Shown: positions 25,518 through 34,584, numbered from the stretch's first letter. The stretch is 62,899 nucleotides of DNA from Acetitomaculum ruminis DSM 5522 (GCF_900112085.1 NZ_FOJY01000006.1:126064-188962), one strand, 5' to 3'. The notes: generated from the letters alone by a model not told the origin. Program-made: numbers and translations.

Positions 25518-26150
25518 ATGGCATTTGATTTTAAGAAAGAATATAAAGAGTTCTATATGCCAAAGAACAAACCAGAGATAGTTACTGTTCCAAAGGCAAA
25601 TTATATTGCGGTAAGAGGAAAAGGTAATCCAAATGAAGAAGGTGGAGCATATCAGCAAGCTATAAGCATTTTATATGCTGTAGCCTACACACTTAAGATG
25701 AGTTATAAGACCGATTATAAAATTGACGGGTTCTTTGAATATGTTGTGCCACCACTTGAAGGCTTTTGGTGGCAAGATAATGTTGATGGTGTAGATTATT
25801 CCAACAAGGATACTTTTAATTGGGTTTCAGTAATAAGACTTCCAGAGTTCATAACAAAGCATGATTTTGATTGGGCTGTTGAAACGGCAACGAAAAAGAA
25901 GAAGTTGGATTGTTCATCTGCAGAATTCCTCACTATTGATGAAGGTTTATGTGTTCAGATTATGCATTTGGGTCCTTTTGATGATGAGCCAGCTACAGTT
26001 GAAATTATGAATGCATATCTTGAACAAAATGGGTATGCGAATGATATGAATGATAAGAGACTACATCATGAGATATATCTATCGGATGCGAGAAAAGTTG
26101 CTCCAGAAAAATGGAAGACGGTTATTAGACATCCGATTAAGAAAAAATAA
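25518..26150 (+). CDS. GyrI-like small-molecule-binding protein
   Basis: About 210 residues with the pattern of stand-alone GyrI-like proteins: KNKPEIVTVPKANYIAVRGK near the N-terminus, VVPPLEGFWWQDN in the middle and MHLGPFDDEPATVEIMNAYL near 155. These bind hydrophobic ligands and some hydrolyse toxic compounds. I prefer the ATG at 25518, eight bases after GGAG, over the ATG at 25512, which is only two bases from it. It belongs to the run of plus-strand island genes. Confidence 0.85.
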   Translation: MAFDFKKEYKEFYMPKNKPEIVTVPKANYIAVRGKGNPNEEGGAYQQAISILYAVAYTLKMSYKTDYKIDGFFEYVVPPLEGFWWQDNVDGVDYSNKDTFNWVSVIRLPEFITKHDFDWAVETATKKKKLDCSSAEFLTIDEGLCVQIMHLGPFDDEPATVEIMNAYLEQNGYANDMNDKRLHHEIYLSDARKVAPEKWKTVIRHPIKKK

Positions 26151-26292
26151 AATTCCTATTTTCCGCGCCATGATAGGTATAAGTAGTACTAGACAGATTT
26201 GTCTAATAGCATAAATACGGCATTTTCTCGTTTTATGTCGTGTTATAAGTTTGCTCATTAAGTTAGTCTGTTGATGAAAGGAGGAAGTCTTA

Positions 26293-26808
26293 ATGGACCA
26301 AAAGAAGATTGGTAAGTTTTTAAAAGAACTTCGTAAAGAAAAAGGAATTACACAGGAAGAATTTGCAGAAATGTTAAATGTATCTGGAAGAACTGTATCT
26401 CGTTGGGAAACAGGAACTAATATGCCAGATATAAGTTTGTTAGTTGATATTGCAGAGATTTTTGATGTAAGTATTCCGGAAATTATCAATGGCGAAAGGA
26501 AAAGTGAGATTATGGAAAAGGAAGTAAAAGAAACAGTATTATCATTATCTGATTATGCGGAGGCAATTAATAAAAAAATAAGAGGAAGGTTATTGGTGCT
26601 TACGGTTATTGCTATCGTGGGGATGATTGCATTTGTTGCCATCGAAAGTACGGGGTTAGATACTCCTGGAAGCATTTATGAAAAAATAGCAAGTGCAGGT
26701 CTTGGATTAGATTTTGGGATGTTAATTGTACTTGCGATGTATCTTTCTGGTTTGTTAGGGAGAATTAAAGCTAGGCGTAAAATGAGACGAGAAACAAATG
26801 TTAAATGA
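26293..26808 (+). CDS. XRE-family regulator with C-terminal membrane helices
   Basis: Residues 1-60 form a Cro/C1-type helix-turn-helix (IGKFLKELRKEKGITQEEFA, EMLNVSGRTVSRWETGTNMP). Residues 95-165 contain two hydrophobic helices (VLTVIAIVGMIAFVAIE; LGLDFGMLIVLAMYLSGLLG). This layout is a membrane-tethered regulator. A strong AAAGGAGGAAG precedes the start. Target genes are unknown; the adjacent MerR-family gene is the nearest. Confidence 0.88.
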   Translation: MDQKKIGKFLKELRKEKGITQEEFAEMLNVSGRTVSRWETGTNMPDISLLVDIAEIFDVSIPEIINGERKSEIMEKEVKETVLSLSDYAEAINKKIRGRLLVLTVIAIVGMIAFVAIESTGLDTPGSIYEKIASAGLGLDFGMLIVLAMYLSGLLGRIKARRKMRRETNVK

Positions 26809-26872
26809 TAGGTTGCACTGTAAATTCATATTTGTCGAGCTACTTAGATGAAAAAATTTTTTGAAAAAAGTA

Positions 26873-26903
26873 TTGACTCCGACGTTACGTAATAGTTTAT
26901 GCT
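26873..26903 (+). promoter_or_regulatory. MerR-type promoter with 19-bp spacer
   Basis: TTGACT (26873-26878) and TATGCT (26898-26903) are separated by 19 bp, the stretched spacing that MerR-family activators correct. A GACGTTACGT core lies in the spacer. This suggests autoregulation of the MerR gene starting 31 bp downstream. Confidence 0.65.
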
Positions 26904-26933
26904 GAAGTCACCAAGTTAAGGGAGGAAATAATA

Positions 26934-27668
26934 ATGATGACAGTGCATGAAGTGAGTAAGCTTGCCGGAGTGAGTATACGCACTCTACAATATTATGACA
27001 AGATTGGTCTTTTACATCCGACGGGATATACCGATGCAGGCTACAGACTGTATGACGATACAGATTTGGAGCGCCTTCAACATATTCTGCTGTTTAAGGA
27101 ATTGGAGTTTCCTCTGAAAGACATTAAGGCAATTATCAATAGTCCTGGTTTTGATAGAAGTAAAGCTTTAGAACAGCAAATAGAGTTGCTAAGGCTTAAG
27201 AAGGAACATATTGAGAACTTGATGAACTTTGCACTTGGAATCAAAATGTTAGGAGTGAAACATATGGATTTTAAGGCTTTTGATAGAAGCAAACTGGACG
27301 AATATTCCAGACAGGCAAAGGAATTGTATGGCAATATGCCAGAATACAAGGAGATGGAAGAAAAGCAAAGGAATCGAACTGAAGAGGACGAGCGAATTAT
27401 AGCAGATAGATTTATGCTTCTGTTTAAAGAAGCTGGCGAGATGAAGAATATGGATCCGGCTTCTGCTGATGCTCAGAATCTTGTAAAGAGAATACAGGAC
27501 TATATTACAGAAAACTTATATACATGCACAAATAAGATTTTGCGTGGATTAGGGAAAATGTATTCAGGCGGTGGAGACTTTACAACGAATATCGATTCAT
27601 ATGGTGGAGAAGGTACAGCCATCTTCGTAGCAAATGCGATAGAAATTTATTGCGATGATGCAGAGTAA
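26934..27668 (+). CDS. MerR-family regulator with TipAS drug-binding domain
   Basis: The 244-residue protein has an N-terminal MerR helix-turn-helix (TVHEVSKLAGVSIRTLQYYD, GLLHPTGYTDAGYRLYDDTD), a dimerisation coiled coil, and from about residue 115 a TipAS-like domain (LYGNMPEYKEMEEKQRNRT; TNKILRGLGKMYSGGGDFTTNIDSYG). TipAS domains bind thiopeptide and other multi-ring antibiotics. The start could be 26934 or the ATG at 26937. The promoter upstream has MerR geometry. No obvious target gene other than itself is adjacent. Confidence 0.92.
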   Translation: MMTVHEVSKLAGVSIRTLQYYDKIGLLHPTGYTDAGYRLYDDTDLERLQHILLFKELEFPLKDIKAIINSPGFDRSKALEQQIELLRLKKEHIENLMNFALGIKMLGVKHMDFKAFDRSKLDEYSRQAKELYGNMPEYKEMEEKQRNRTEEDERIIADRFMLLFKEAGEMKNMDPASADAQNLVKRIQDYITENLYTCTNKILRGLGKMYSGGGDFTTNIDSYGGEGTAIFVANAIEIYCDDAE

Positions 27669-27832
27669 AATTGAAATTTACGCAATAGGCATTTACTGTA
27701 TTTGCCTATACGAGCAATAAGGCAACTCAATATTGGTATCGGTTCGACATACCCATTTTTAGGCGAAAATAGGTGTTCCACCATTCCCTTGTACAGTAGG
27801 CATGAAATGCGTTACTCGTTGGAGAACCGAGC

Positions 27833-28144
27833 CATGTGGAGACGGTTGTTCTTCTGTCCCAACAAAAATCAGATGACACGATAGAGATCGACTTAGACCT
27901 GGACGAGCTGGATGCCACCAGTGCCGAGTTGAAAGCAACCTATCAGGAAATCAAAGATTATGTGCTGAAAGAATTTGACCTGAAGGTTTCAAATTTATAT
28001 ATTTCTCAGGTAAAACGCAAATATGGAATTGAAGTGGGAGAAAACTATAATCTTCCAAAATCAGAAAATGCAAGAATTCCACAATGCCCGAAAGAGAAAG
28101 AAGATGCTATCAAGGCTGCCCTGAAATATTTTGCGATGATCTAA
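27833..28144 (+). CDS. Detached RlmD-like C-terminal tail module (site B)
   Basis: Reading from CAT at 27833 gives HVETVVLLSQQK, the RlmD/RumA C-terminal motif, followed by an extension of about 90 residues: DLDLDELDATSAELKATYQE and VSNLYISQVKRKYGIEVGEN, ending KYFAMI. The catalytic part of RlmD is absent. The extension resembles the tail segments I associate with integrative elements inserted at rumA ends, where the element supplies a new 3' end for the host gene. GTG at 27836 would be the start if translated alone, with no ribosome site. A paralogous, frameshifted copy is at 36111. Confidence 0.7.
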   Translation, partial: HVETVVLLSQQKSDDTIEIDLDLDELDATSAELKATYQEIKDYVLKEFDLKVSNLYISQVKRKYGIEVGENYNLPKSENARIPQCPKEKEDAIKAALKYFAMI

Positions 28145-28158
28145 GGACATATATTCTG

Positions 28159-28293
28159 ATGCGTCAGATGATGGAGCGGCAGGGCATTACGGAAGAATTG
28201 AAAGCTCGTGACCAGATGGAATGGGTCAGATTGGTAAATGGTATTCGTAATATGGCAGAAGAGATTGTGTTAAAAGAATTGATGTATATTTAA
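28159..28293 (+). CDS. Small protein downstream of the RlmD-tail module
   Basis: A 44-residue frame, RQMMERQGITEELKARDQME then RNMAEEIVLKELMYI, begins with ATG at 28159 shortly after the tail module. Such short ORFs typically follow this tail in clostridial elements. The start is uncertain because the upstream codons are also open. A terminator follows. Function unknown. Confidence 0.6.
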   Translation: MRQMMERQGITEELKARDQMEWVRLVNGIRNMAEEIVLKELMYI

Positions 28294-28300
28294 AGTGTGG

Positions 28301-28324
28301 AAAGCTCCTTCGGGAGCTTTTTGC
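28301..28324 (+). terminator. Intrinsic terminator with TTCG tetraloop
   Basis: AAAGCTCC and GGAGCTTT flank a TTCG loop and run into T residues. It closes the RlmD-tail module. Confidence 0.88.
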
Positions 28325-28366
28325 TGTCTATAAGATAAATTCTGTCGGAGGTTTTGATCTAATAAT

Positions 28367-28395
28367 TTGAATTATAAAACTGACAATGATACAAT
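28367..28395 (+). promoter_or_regulatory. Candidate sigma-A promoter of the response regulator operon
   Basis: TTGAAT (28367-28372) and TACAAT (28390-28395) are separated by 17 bp, about 30 bp before the response regulator start. Confidence 0.55.
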
Positions 28396-28425
28396 TAGCG
28401 TAATTTGTAAGAAAGTAGAGAAAAT

Positions 28426-29109
28426 ATGAGTGAAAAGTTACTGATTGTTGAAGATGACAAAAAATTAAATGATGGAATCTGTCTGGCTTTAAAGAATGAT
28501 GATTATTTCTTTTATCAGTGCCAAACTTTGCAGGAAGCTAGAGAAATCTTGAAAAAGGAAGATATCACATTGGTTTTATTAGATGTGAATTTGCCGGATG
28601 GGAATGGGATTAATTTTGTAAGAGAAATAAGGAAAAATAGTCAGGTGCCGATTATTCTGCTTACAGTAAATAACATGGAAGTAGATATTGTAACAGGATT
28701 GGAAGCTGGGGCAAATGATTATATTACGAAACCGTTTAGCTTGATGGTTTTGCGTGCAAGAGTGTCTGTACAGCTTAGAAATAAAGAGGCAGCAGCTAAG
28801 AATTCTATGGAGCTTGATGGATTTGAGTTCTATTTCGATAAAATGGAATTTTTCAAAGATGGAGAACCTATTGAACTTAGTAAGACAGAACAAAAGCTCC
28901 TTAGAGCGCTGTGTGAAAACAGAGGAAAAGTATTGAAACGGGAATATCTGATTGACGAGGTATGGCAGGGAGATACAGAGTTTGTGGATGCCCATGCCTT
29001 GACTGTTGCTATCAAACGCCTCAGAGACAAATTAGAAGATGATACGCAGAAGCCTGAATATATCAAGACGGTTTATGGAATTGGTTATACATGGGCGGTG
29101 AATGGATGA
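28426..29109 (+). CDS. OmpR-family response regulator
   Basis: The 227-residue protein has a receiver domain with the acidic pair in IVEDDKK, phospho-acceptor Asp in VLLDVNLPDGNG near residue 52 and Lys in ITKPFS near 100, and a C-terminal winged-helix domain (ELSKTEQKLLRALCENRGKV; YIKTVYGIGYTWAV). It overlaps the histidine kinase gene by ATGA and is the first gene of a four-gene sensing and transport module. Confidence 0.95.
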   Translation: MSEKLLIVEDDKKLNDGICLALKNDDYFFYQCQTLQEAREILKKEDITLVLLDVNLPDGNGINFVREIRKNSQVPIILLTVNNMEVDIVTGLEAGANDYITKPFSLMVLRARVSVQLRNKEAAAKNSMELDGFEFYFDKMEFFKDGEPIELSKTEQKLLRALCENRGKVLKREYLIDEVWQGDTEFVDAHALTVAIKRLRDKLEDDTQKPEYIKTVYGIGYTWAVNG

Positions 29110-30014
29110 TAGAAACAATTATGTTGATTGTAGTTATATTTGTCCTGAGCGGAGTTTTTTGGTACAGCTTTTTTTATCAGAAAGAAAAAAAGCTTTTGAA
29201 CCGGCTGCAGCAAATGCTGGATTGTGCAGTAGATGGAGAACTGGAACGGACAGAAGTATCAGAAGAAAAGTATTCTGCTCTTGAAAACAGCATGAAACAA
29301 TATATAGACAGTAGCTTTCTGGCAGGAAAAAATCAACAGGAACAGAAAGAAGTGATACAAAAACTTATTTCAGATATTGCGCATCAGACACTGACTCCTA
29401 TTTCAAATCTGAAAATCTATGGAGAAATACTCTCTGAAGTGAGTAATGAAAATCAGGAGGAGATAGCTACCATTTTGGAGCAAACAGATAAATTAGATTT
29501 TTTGATACAATCATTGGTCAAATTATCACGGATGGAGAGTGGAATTATCGCAGTACATTCGGAGGATACTACTATTAAGCAGATGCTTGAATCTATACAG
29601 CAGCAGTTTAACGTAAAAGTAAGGGAGAAGAATATTACTCTGAGCCTATGTGACACGGATTTGCATGTTCGATGTGATTCAAAATGGACCGTGGAGGCAC
29701 TCGGAAATATTGTAGACAATGCGATTAAATACACAGCATGTGGGGGAAATGTTCAGATAAAAGTCGAGCAGTATTCTTTTTTTGTAAAGATTGATATCAT
29801 TGATGATGGCATTGGAATAGAAAAAGAAGAAATACCAAAGATATTTGGAAGGTTTTATCGGAGTCTGTCAGTGGCAGACCAGCCAGGAGTAGGAATTGGC
29901 TTATTCCTTGCAAGAGAGATCATTCAGGCACAAAAAGGATATATAAAAGTGACATCAAAGAGAGGAAAGGGTTCTACATTTTCTGTGTTTCTTCCGATAG
30001 CAAAGAAGGAATAG
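29106..30014 (+). CDS. Sensor histidine kinase
   Basis: About 302 residues from the ATG at 29106 that overlaps the regulator stop. One N-terminal membrane helix (TIMLIVVIFVLSGVFWYSFF) precedes an H-box (LISDIAHQTLTPISNLKIY), an N-box (GNIVDNAIKYTA) and G-boxes (DIIDDGIGIEKEE; GVGIGLFLA). With hardly any extracellular loop, it probably senses through the partner ABC transporter, as in the BceS-like kinases. An upstream alternative start at 29091 lies within the regulator gene. Confidence 0.93.
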   Translation: MIETIMLIVVIFVLSGVFWYSFFYQKEKKLLNRLQQMLDCAVDGELERTEVSEEKYSALENSMKQYIDSSFLAGKNQQEQKEVIQKLISDIAHQTLTPISNLKIYGEILSEVSNENQEEIATILEQTDKLDFLIQSLVKLSRMESGIIAVHSEDTTIKQMLESIQQQFNVKVREKNITLSLCDTDLHVRCDSKWTVEALGNIVDNAIKYTACGGNVQIKVEQYSFFVKIDIIDDGIGIEKEEIPKIFGRFYRSLSVADQPGVGIGLFLAREIIQAQKGYIKVTSKRGKGSTFSVFLPIAKKE

Positions 30015-30062
30015 TATCAAAACTGTGACATTTCAGAAACCAGATGGAGACATTGTTATGAT

Positions 30063-30098
30063 AAAGTCTGTATTGTAAAAATCAATACAGGCTTTTTT
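30063..30098 (+). terminator. Intrinsic terminator between kinase and ABC genes
   Basis: AAAGTCTGTATTG pairs with CAATACAGGCTTT and runs into T residues. It separates the two-component genes from the transporter genes and may let the transporter be expressed at a different level. Confidence 0.8.
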
Positions 30099-30112
30099 GA
30101 TGGGAGGATGAC

Positions 30113-30793
30113 ATGAATATATTAAAAGCAGTAAATTTACGAAAAATATATGGGCAGGGAGAAACAGAAGTCAGGGCTCTTGATGGTATAAACCTGGAAG
30201 TAGAAAAAGGGGAGTTTGTAGCGATTGTTGGAACCTCTGGAAGTGGAAAGTCTACATTGCTTCATATCATTGGTGGTTTGGATAATCCAACATCCGGTCA
30301 GGTCATTGTTGACGGACAGAATTTAAGCCATATGACAGATGAAGAGCTTACTATTTTTAGGCGTAGAAATATTGGATTTGTATTTCAACAGTATAATCTG
30401 GTTCCGATGCTGAATGTATGGGAAAATATTGTTCTTCCTGTAAAACTGGATGGAAAAAAGATTGAAAAAGGTTATGTAAATGAAATCATAAATACACTGG
30501 GCATTCGGACAAAACTGGAAAATCTTCCAAGTGCACTGTCAGGGGGTCAGCAGCAAAGGGTGGCAATCGCAAGAGCATTAGCGGCAAAACCTGCTATTTT
30601 GCTGGCAGATGAACCGACAGGCAATCTGGACTCAAAAACGAGTCAGGATGTATTGGGACTTTTAAAAGTCACCAGTAAGCGTTTTCATCAAACGATTGTA
30701 ATGATTACTCACAATGAGGAGATTGCCCAGATGGCTGACAGGATTTTACAGATTGAAGACGGAAAAATTGTTTCAGACAGTGGTTTGGTATAG
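30113..30793 (+). CDS. ABC transporter ATP-binding protein, LolD/BceA type
   Basis: The 226-residue ATPase has Walker A VGTSGSGKSTLLHIIGG, Q-loop FVFQQYNLVPML, signature LSGGQQQRVAIARALA and Walker B ILLADEPTGNLD. It pairs with the FtsX-type permease encoded next. Such pairs beside a two-component system commonly resist or sense peptide antibiotics. It starts at ATG after GGGAGGATGAC. Confidence 0.95.
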   Translation: MNILKAVNLRKIYGQGETEVRALDGINLEVEKGEFVAIVGTSGSGKSTLLHIIGGLDNPTSGQVIVDGQNLSHMTDEELTIFRRRNIGFVFQQYNLVPMLNVWENIVLPVKLDGKKIEKGYVNEIINTLGIRTKLENLPSALSGGQQQRVAIARALAAKPAILLADEPTGNLDSKTSQDVLGLLKVTSKRFHQTIVMITHNEEIAQMADRILQIEDGKIVSDSGLV

Positions 30794-30806
30794 TGAGGGC
30801 GATTAT

Positions 30807-33356
30807 ATGGTAAAAGTAGAGAATAAAGAAACGTTACGATTATTGACGAAACGTTTTATGAAAATGAACCGAGCAAGAAATATTATTGCTGTTATTGCAA
30901 TCATGTTGACATCACTGTTATTTACAAGCCTCTTTGTGGGGAGCGTATCCATGATACTTTCCAAAAGAGCAACGGAAATTAAGCAATTTATGGATTCATC
31001 CCATGCTATTGCGCAGAATTTGTCAGAAGAAGATGCGGAGAGATTGCAAAAAACAATAGAACAAAGTGATGAGGTGGAACGATATGGAACAGGCATTTTT
31101 CTGGGAGCAGGAAGAGATAAACATTTTGGCTTTTCAGTAGAAGTTAGATATGCAGATAAAAATATGGCAGAAAGCTTTAATTGTCTGCCAACTACAGGAA
31201 GACTGCCAGAGAAGGAAAATGAAGTAGCAGTCAGCAGCTTGGTACTGGAAGCACTGGGAGTTACACCAAAGATTGGGGAAGAAGTCACGCTGACGTGGGA
31301 AGTAAATCCAATGCTGAAACAATACAAAACAGATACATTCCAGATATGTGGATTTTGGCAGGGTGATAAGGCTGTTTTAGGTCAGATGGTCTGGGTATCT
31401 GAAGCCTATGCTAAGGAGAATTGTTATCCTGTTACACAGAAAGAATTAGAAAAAGGTATCTATAATGGGGGAAAGGAGTATTCTGTCTGGTACAAGAATC
31501 TTTGGAATCTGGAAAAGAAAACAGAAAATATATCTAAGACAGCAGGATTTACGAAAGCAGGGACAGGATTGGAGATCAATCCGGCATATAATCTTTTTGA
31601 AGAGGATTCATTTTCATTCACTTCCCTTATTGTAATGGTGCTGTTTGTGATATTGGCTGGTTACTTAATTATTTATAATATTTTTAATATATCCGTGAAA
31701 ACGGATATTAGAGCCTACGGATTATTGAAGAACGTGGGAACAACAGGAAAACAATTGAAAAAAATTGTACGTATGCAGGCGTGGAGATTATCAGCTATTG
31801 GTATTCCAATCGGATTGCTTTGTGGTTATCTTGCAGGTCTTTGTATGGCTCCGTCCTTGAATACAGATGCTGCAATTAGTGCACAGGCAGGAAAAACGAC
31901 TCAGACAGTAGTATCAGCGAATCCTTTGATCTTCCTTGCAGCGATACTTTTAACGCTTTTGACGGTGTATCTCTCTAGTTTGCAGGCTTGTAAAATGGTA
32001 GAAAGGGTATCTCCTGTGGAAGCTCTGCGTTTGGCAGAAGGAGAGCAGTCACATAGGAAAATAAAAAAGAATACTTCTGTAACCTGGTGGGGGATGGCAG
32101 TTCAAAATGTGTTACGAAATTGGAAAAAGGGATTGATTGTTATGCTTTCTATCGCTCTTTCTATGGTGGTGGTAAACTGTATCGTGATGTTGGTGCAGGG
32201 ATATGATTTTGATTCTTACAAGAAAGTGTTTTTAGCATCCGATTTTCAACTAGATCAGATGACGGCAAGTTTGTCAAATACGAATTTCAACGGTATTACA
32301 CCTGAAATTAAAGAGATTCTGGACGAAAGCCCTGATAGTGCTCAAACAGGATATGTGTATTATTCGGAGGAAACCCACAAGATGGAGCCGGAACTTCTGA
32401 AAACATGGGAAACATTCGCAGATAAATATGAAAAAAACTGGAACGATGATGAAGAACAGATTTGGGAAGAGGCAAAGGCTTCCAATACAGTAAGTGTTCA
32501 TTTTCTCGGAATCAGCCAGTCAGTGTTTGACAAATTAGAATGGAGAGGGGAAAAATGCTCTTGGGATACATTTAAAAGCGGAAATTATGTGCTTGTAGAT
32601 TATGGTGATAAATATGCAGAGCATCCGGTTTCTTATTATCAGACTGGGGATGTTTTTCAAATGGAGTACAAAAATGGAAACCAAAAAGATTACGAAGTCA
32701 TTGGAGAAGCACTGATGCCATATGCATTGGATTATCCGTATGCAGACCTTATCTATATTACGGTATTAGTTCCAGAAGATGAATATATTACTCAGACGGG
32801 AAATGAATCAGCCATGTATGCTGCCATCGATGCAAAGAAAGGAGCGGATAAGCAGATAAAAGAATACCTTGATGAAAATATTTTGAAAGAAAATGATATG
32901 ATCAATGTGTTTTCTGTATTGGACATGAAAGAGAGCTTTCAGCGGTATGTCAATAAATATTATATGATCGGTAGTTTTCTTGTCGTTATTTTAGCATTTA
33001 TCGGTATTATGAATTTCTTTAATACAACAGCAACCTCTGTAATCAGCAGGAAAAAGGAACTGGCGCTTTTGGAAGTTGTGGGAATGACGAAAAAACAGAT
33101 ATCGAAAATGCTAGTGGCTGAGGGATTCCTATATTTGGGAGGTGCATTTGTGATTGCAGTATTGCTAGTTGTGTTTGGAGCAAAGCAGATTTTAGCAAAT
33201 ACACTCGGTACAGCATTTTACTTCCAGATGCATCTTACGATAGTGCCATGTGTGCTTATGATTCCAATTTTGGTTGGGATTGCGTATGTGATACCAAAGT
33301 ATCAGTTTGAAAAGATGAGTCAGGAAAGTGTAGTTGAAAGAATTCGTAAGGAATAA
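30807..33356 (+). CDS. FtsX-type ABC transporter permease
   Basis: About 849 residues from the ATG at 30807 (GAGGG upstream); an open frame reaching back to 30714 lies within the ATPase gene. One N-terminal helix (NIIAVIAIMLTSLLFTSLFV), a large extracytoplasmic region, three helices near 300-425, a further helix near 455 and a second extracytoplasmic region, then three C-terminal helices (YYMIGSFLVVILAFIGIMNF and following) give a duplicated FtsX/MacB-like layout. It works with the ATPase upstream; the substrate is probably a peptide or lipid-type compound, by family analogy only. Confidence 0.9.
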   Translation: MVKVENKETLRLLTKRFMKMNRARNIIAVIAIMLTSLLFTSLFVGSVSMILSKRATEIKQFMDSSHAIAQNLSEEDAERLQKTIEQSDEVERYGTGIFLGAGRDKHFGFSVEVRYADKNMAESFNCLPTTGRLPEKENEVAVSSLVLEALGVTPKIGEEVTLTWEVNPMLKQYKTDTFQICGFWQGDKAVLGQMVWVSEAYAKENCYPVTQKELEKGIYNGGKEYSVWYKNLWNLEKKTENISKTAGFTKAGTGLEINPAYNLFEEDSFSFTSLIVMVLFVILAGYLIIYNIFNISVKTDIRAYGLLKNVGTTGKQLKKIVRMQAWRLSAIGIPIGLLCGYLAGLCMAPSLNTDAAISAQAGKTTQTVVSANPLIFLAAILLTLLTVYLSSLQACKMVERVSPVEALRLAEGEQSHRKIKKNTSVTWWGMAVQNVLRNWKKGLIVMLSIALSMVVVNCIVMLVQGYDFDSYKKVFLASDFQLDQMTASLSNTNFNGITPEIKEILDESPDSAQTGYVYYSEETHKMEPELLKTWETFADKYEKNWNDDEEQIWEEAKASNTVSVHFLGISQSVFDKLEWRGEKCSWDTFKSGNYVLVDYGDKYAEHPVSYYQTGDVFQMEYKNGNQKDYEVIGEALMPYALDYPYADLIYITVLVPEDEYITQTGNESAMYAAIDAKKGADKQIKEYLDENILKENDMINVFSVLDMKESFQRYVNKYYMIGSFLVVILAFIGIMNFFNTTATSVISRKKELALLEVVGMTKKQISKMLVAEGFLYLGGAFVIAVLLVVFGAKQILANTLGTAFYFQMHLTIVPCVLMIPILVGIAYVIPKYQFEKMSQESVVERIRKE

Positions 33357-33378
33357 TAACAATATATAAATTAGGCGT

Positions 33379-34177
33379 ATGGAGTTGCTGATTCATGCGC
33401 CTCTTTTTAAAGGAATTATAATTCTATATCCAAAGACCTGTCCGGAAGAAACAGTTTATCAACTTGGTACAAAGGATGGTTATGAGGATGCAATTTTGAA
33501 ACCGTCTAGCGGAGCTACAAAAGAAAAAAGAAATATTGCGAAATCTCTTCTTGATGGTGCGGTCAATCTTCTAAAGAGAAAATCGGAAAATATCATGGCA
33601 GTTGTCAAGGAGGCGTTGGAAAATCCGCTGATGAAGAAAAAGAGTCATGAGGAAATTGCTGAAGCAGCAAGAATGTCTGTGTGAGAAAGACTTGCCAAGG
33701 CAAAAATGGAAGCAGACAAAGAAAATGCATCACATGATCATATTCATAAGAAATATGATAGGGATGAGCGGTGATATTTCTGAAGAAAGTTTTTGTTACA
33801 GACTATGGAAAGAAGGTAAAAAATTGATGGATGAATTAAAGAGCTTAAGCAAGGAAAAACAGGAGGAAGTAATGTCAGAGGCGGACAGTCTTGATTATCC
33901 TGTTTGGATTTCTTCTTAATCAAAAGGATATATCACTTTTGATAAGGATGCCGTCTGCACTACAAAAGACTTATACCGGGCTTACAGAGATTATGGTGAA
34001 GCTAATGTTGTAAAGGTAAGATCGGAGACAGCTTTTTCTAAGGAAGTACGTCAATTGGCATCGAAACTCGGTATTGAATACGTGAAAAACGTTTCTATCG
34101 AGGCACGTTCCGCTCGCGGTTATAAAGGCTTATACGTTAATCACACGATGAAAGATAATCCTTTTGTTGGCAGATAG
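33379..34177 (+). pseudogene. Decayed replication/primase-type remnant
   Basis: A mosaic of broken frames. The first (33379-33684) reads TKEKRNIAKSLLDGAVNLLK and stops at MSV; the next frame continues but is interrupted. A second (33647-33919) ends with a TAA whose readthrough continues KDAVCTTKDLYRAYRDYGEA, then SARGYKGLYVN, to a TAG at 34175. This last part resembles the C-terminal winged helix of phage/plasmid P4-type primases. The first part I do not recognise. The sequence is a fragmentary leftover of an element. Confidence 0.6.
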
Positions 34178-34199
34178 GCGGGAGGGCGGAAGTTTTGAG

Positions 34200-34330
34200 T
34201 TGAAAACATTTTTACAACAACTGAATAATTTTTTTGTAACGGAGTTAAAGTACGTGCCTATGTGCCTAATGTCAGTAAAGACGGGGGACATGGGCTTTTT
34301 TATGCCTGCAAAGTGTCTGAAAAAATATGA
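34200..34330 (+). pseudogene. Small element protein with homopolymer frameshift
   Basis: Starting from TTG at 34200 the frame reads KTFLQQLNNFF, then a run of seven T shifts it; the other frame continues CNGVKVRAYVPNVSKDGGHG and ends LFYACKVSEKI-stop at 34330. The pieces join naturally if the T-run is one base off, so this is a recent frameshift or a slippage site. I know similar small proteins in clostridial elements but not their function. Confidence 0.6.
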
Positions 34331-34350
34331 TATTACGAGGGAAGAAGGAT

Positions 34351-34584
34351 ATGAAGAAATATTATGATAATCGGGAAGATAACATTGCATTTGAGCGTTG
34401 TATTGATGTTATGGCAAGGCTGATGCTCAAATACGGACTTGCATTCCTTAAGAGAATGGAGGATAAAAGAGTAATCTGTGTGATCGATATTGAGAGTGCT
34501 GAAGATGAAAAGGAGTTTGTATGCAGCTATGTAATATACAGCAAAGCGGTTGCTGACAGTGATTCAAATGAGTCTGTAGCTTGA
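34351..34584 (+). CDS. Small hypothetical island protein
   Basis: A 77-residue frame from the ATG at 34351 (AAGAAGGAT upstream), KKYYDNREDNIAFERCIDVM then RMEDKRVICVIDIESAEDEK. No domain, signal or membrane segment is evident. An upstream start at 34327 overlaps the previous remnant. Function unknown. Confidence 0.55.
   Translation: MKKYYDNREDNIAFERCIDVMARLMLKYGLAFLKRMEDKRVICVIDIESAEDEKEFVCSYVIYSKAVADSDSNESVA

Noticed and set aside
26201-26214. AGACA/TGTCT inverted repeat upstream of the XRE gene as an operator
   Set aside because: Only 5-bp arms and no second copy nearby; too weak to claim.
27685-27709. ATAGGCA/TGCCTAT hairpin after the MerR gene as a terminator
   Set aside because: Stem is only 7 bp with a long loop and no T-run follows.
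33379-33684. Reading this frame as a relaxase or conjugation gene
   Set aside because: It has charged helical sequence but none of the relaxase His or Tyr motifs; the only piece with a likely homologue is the primase-like end at 33920-34177.
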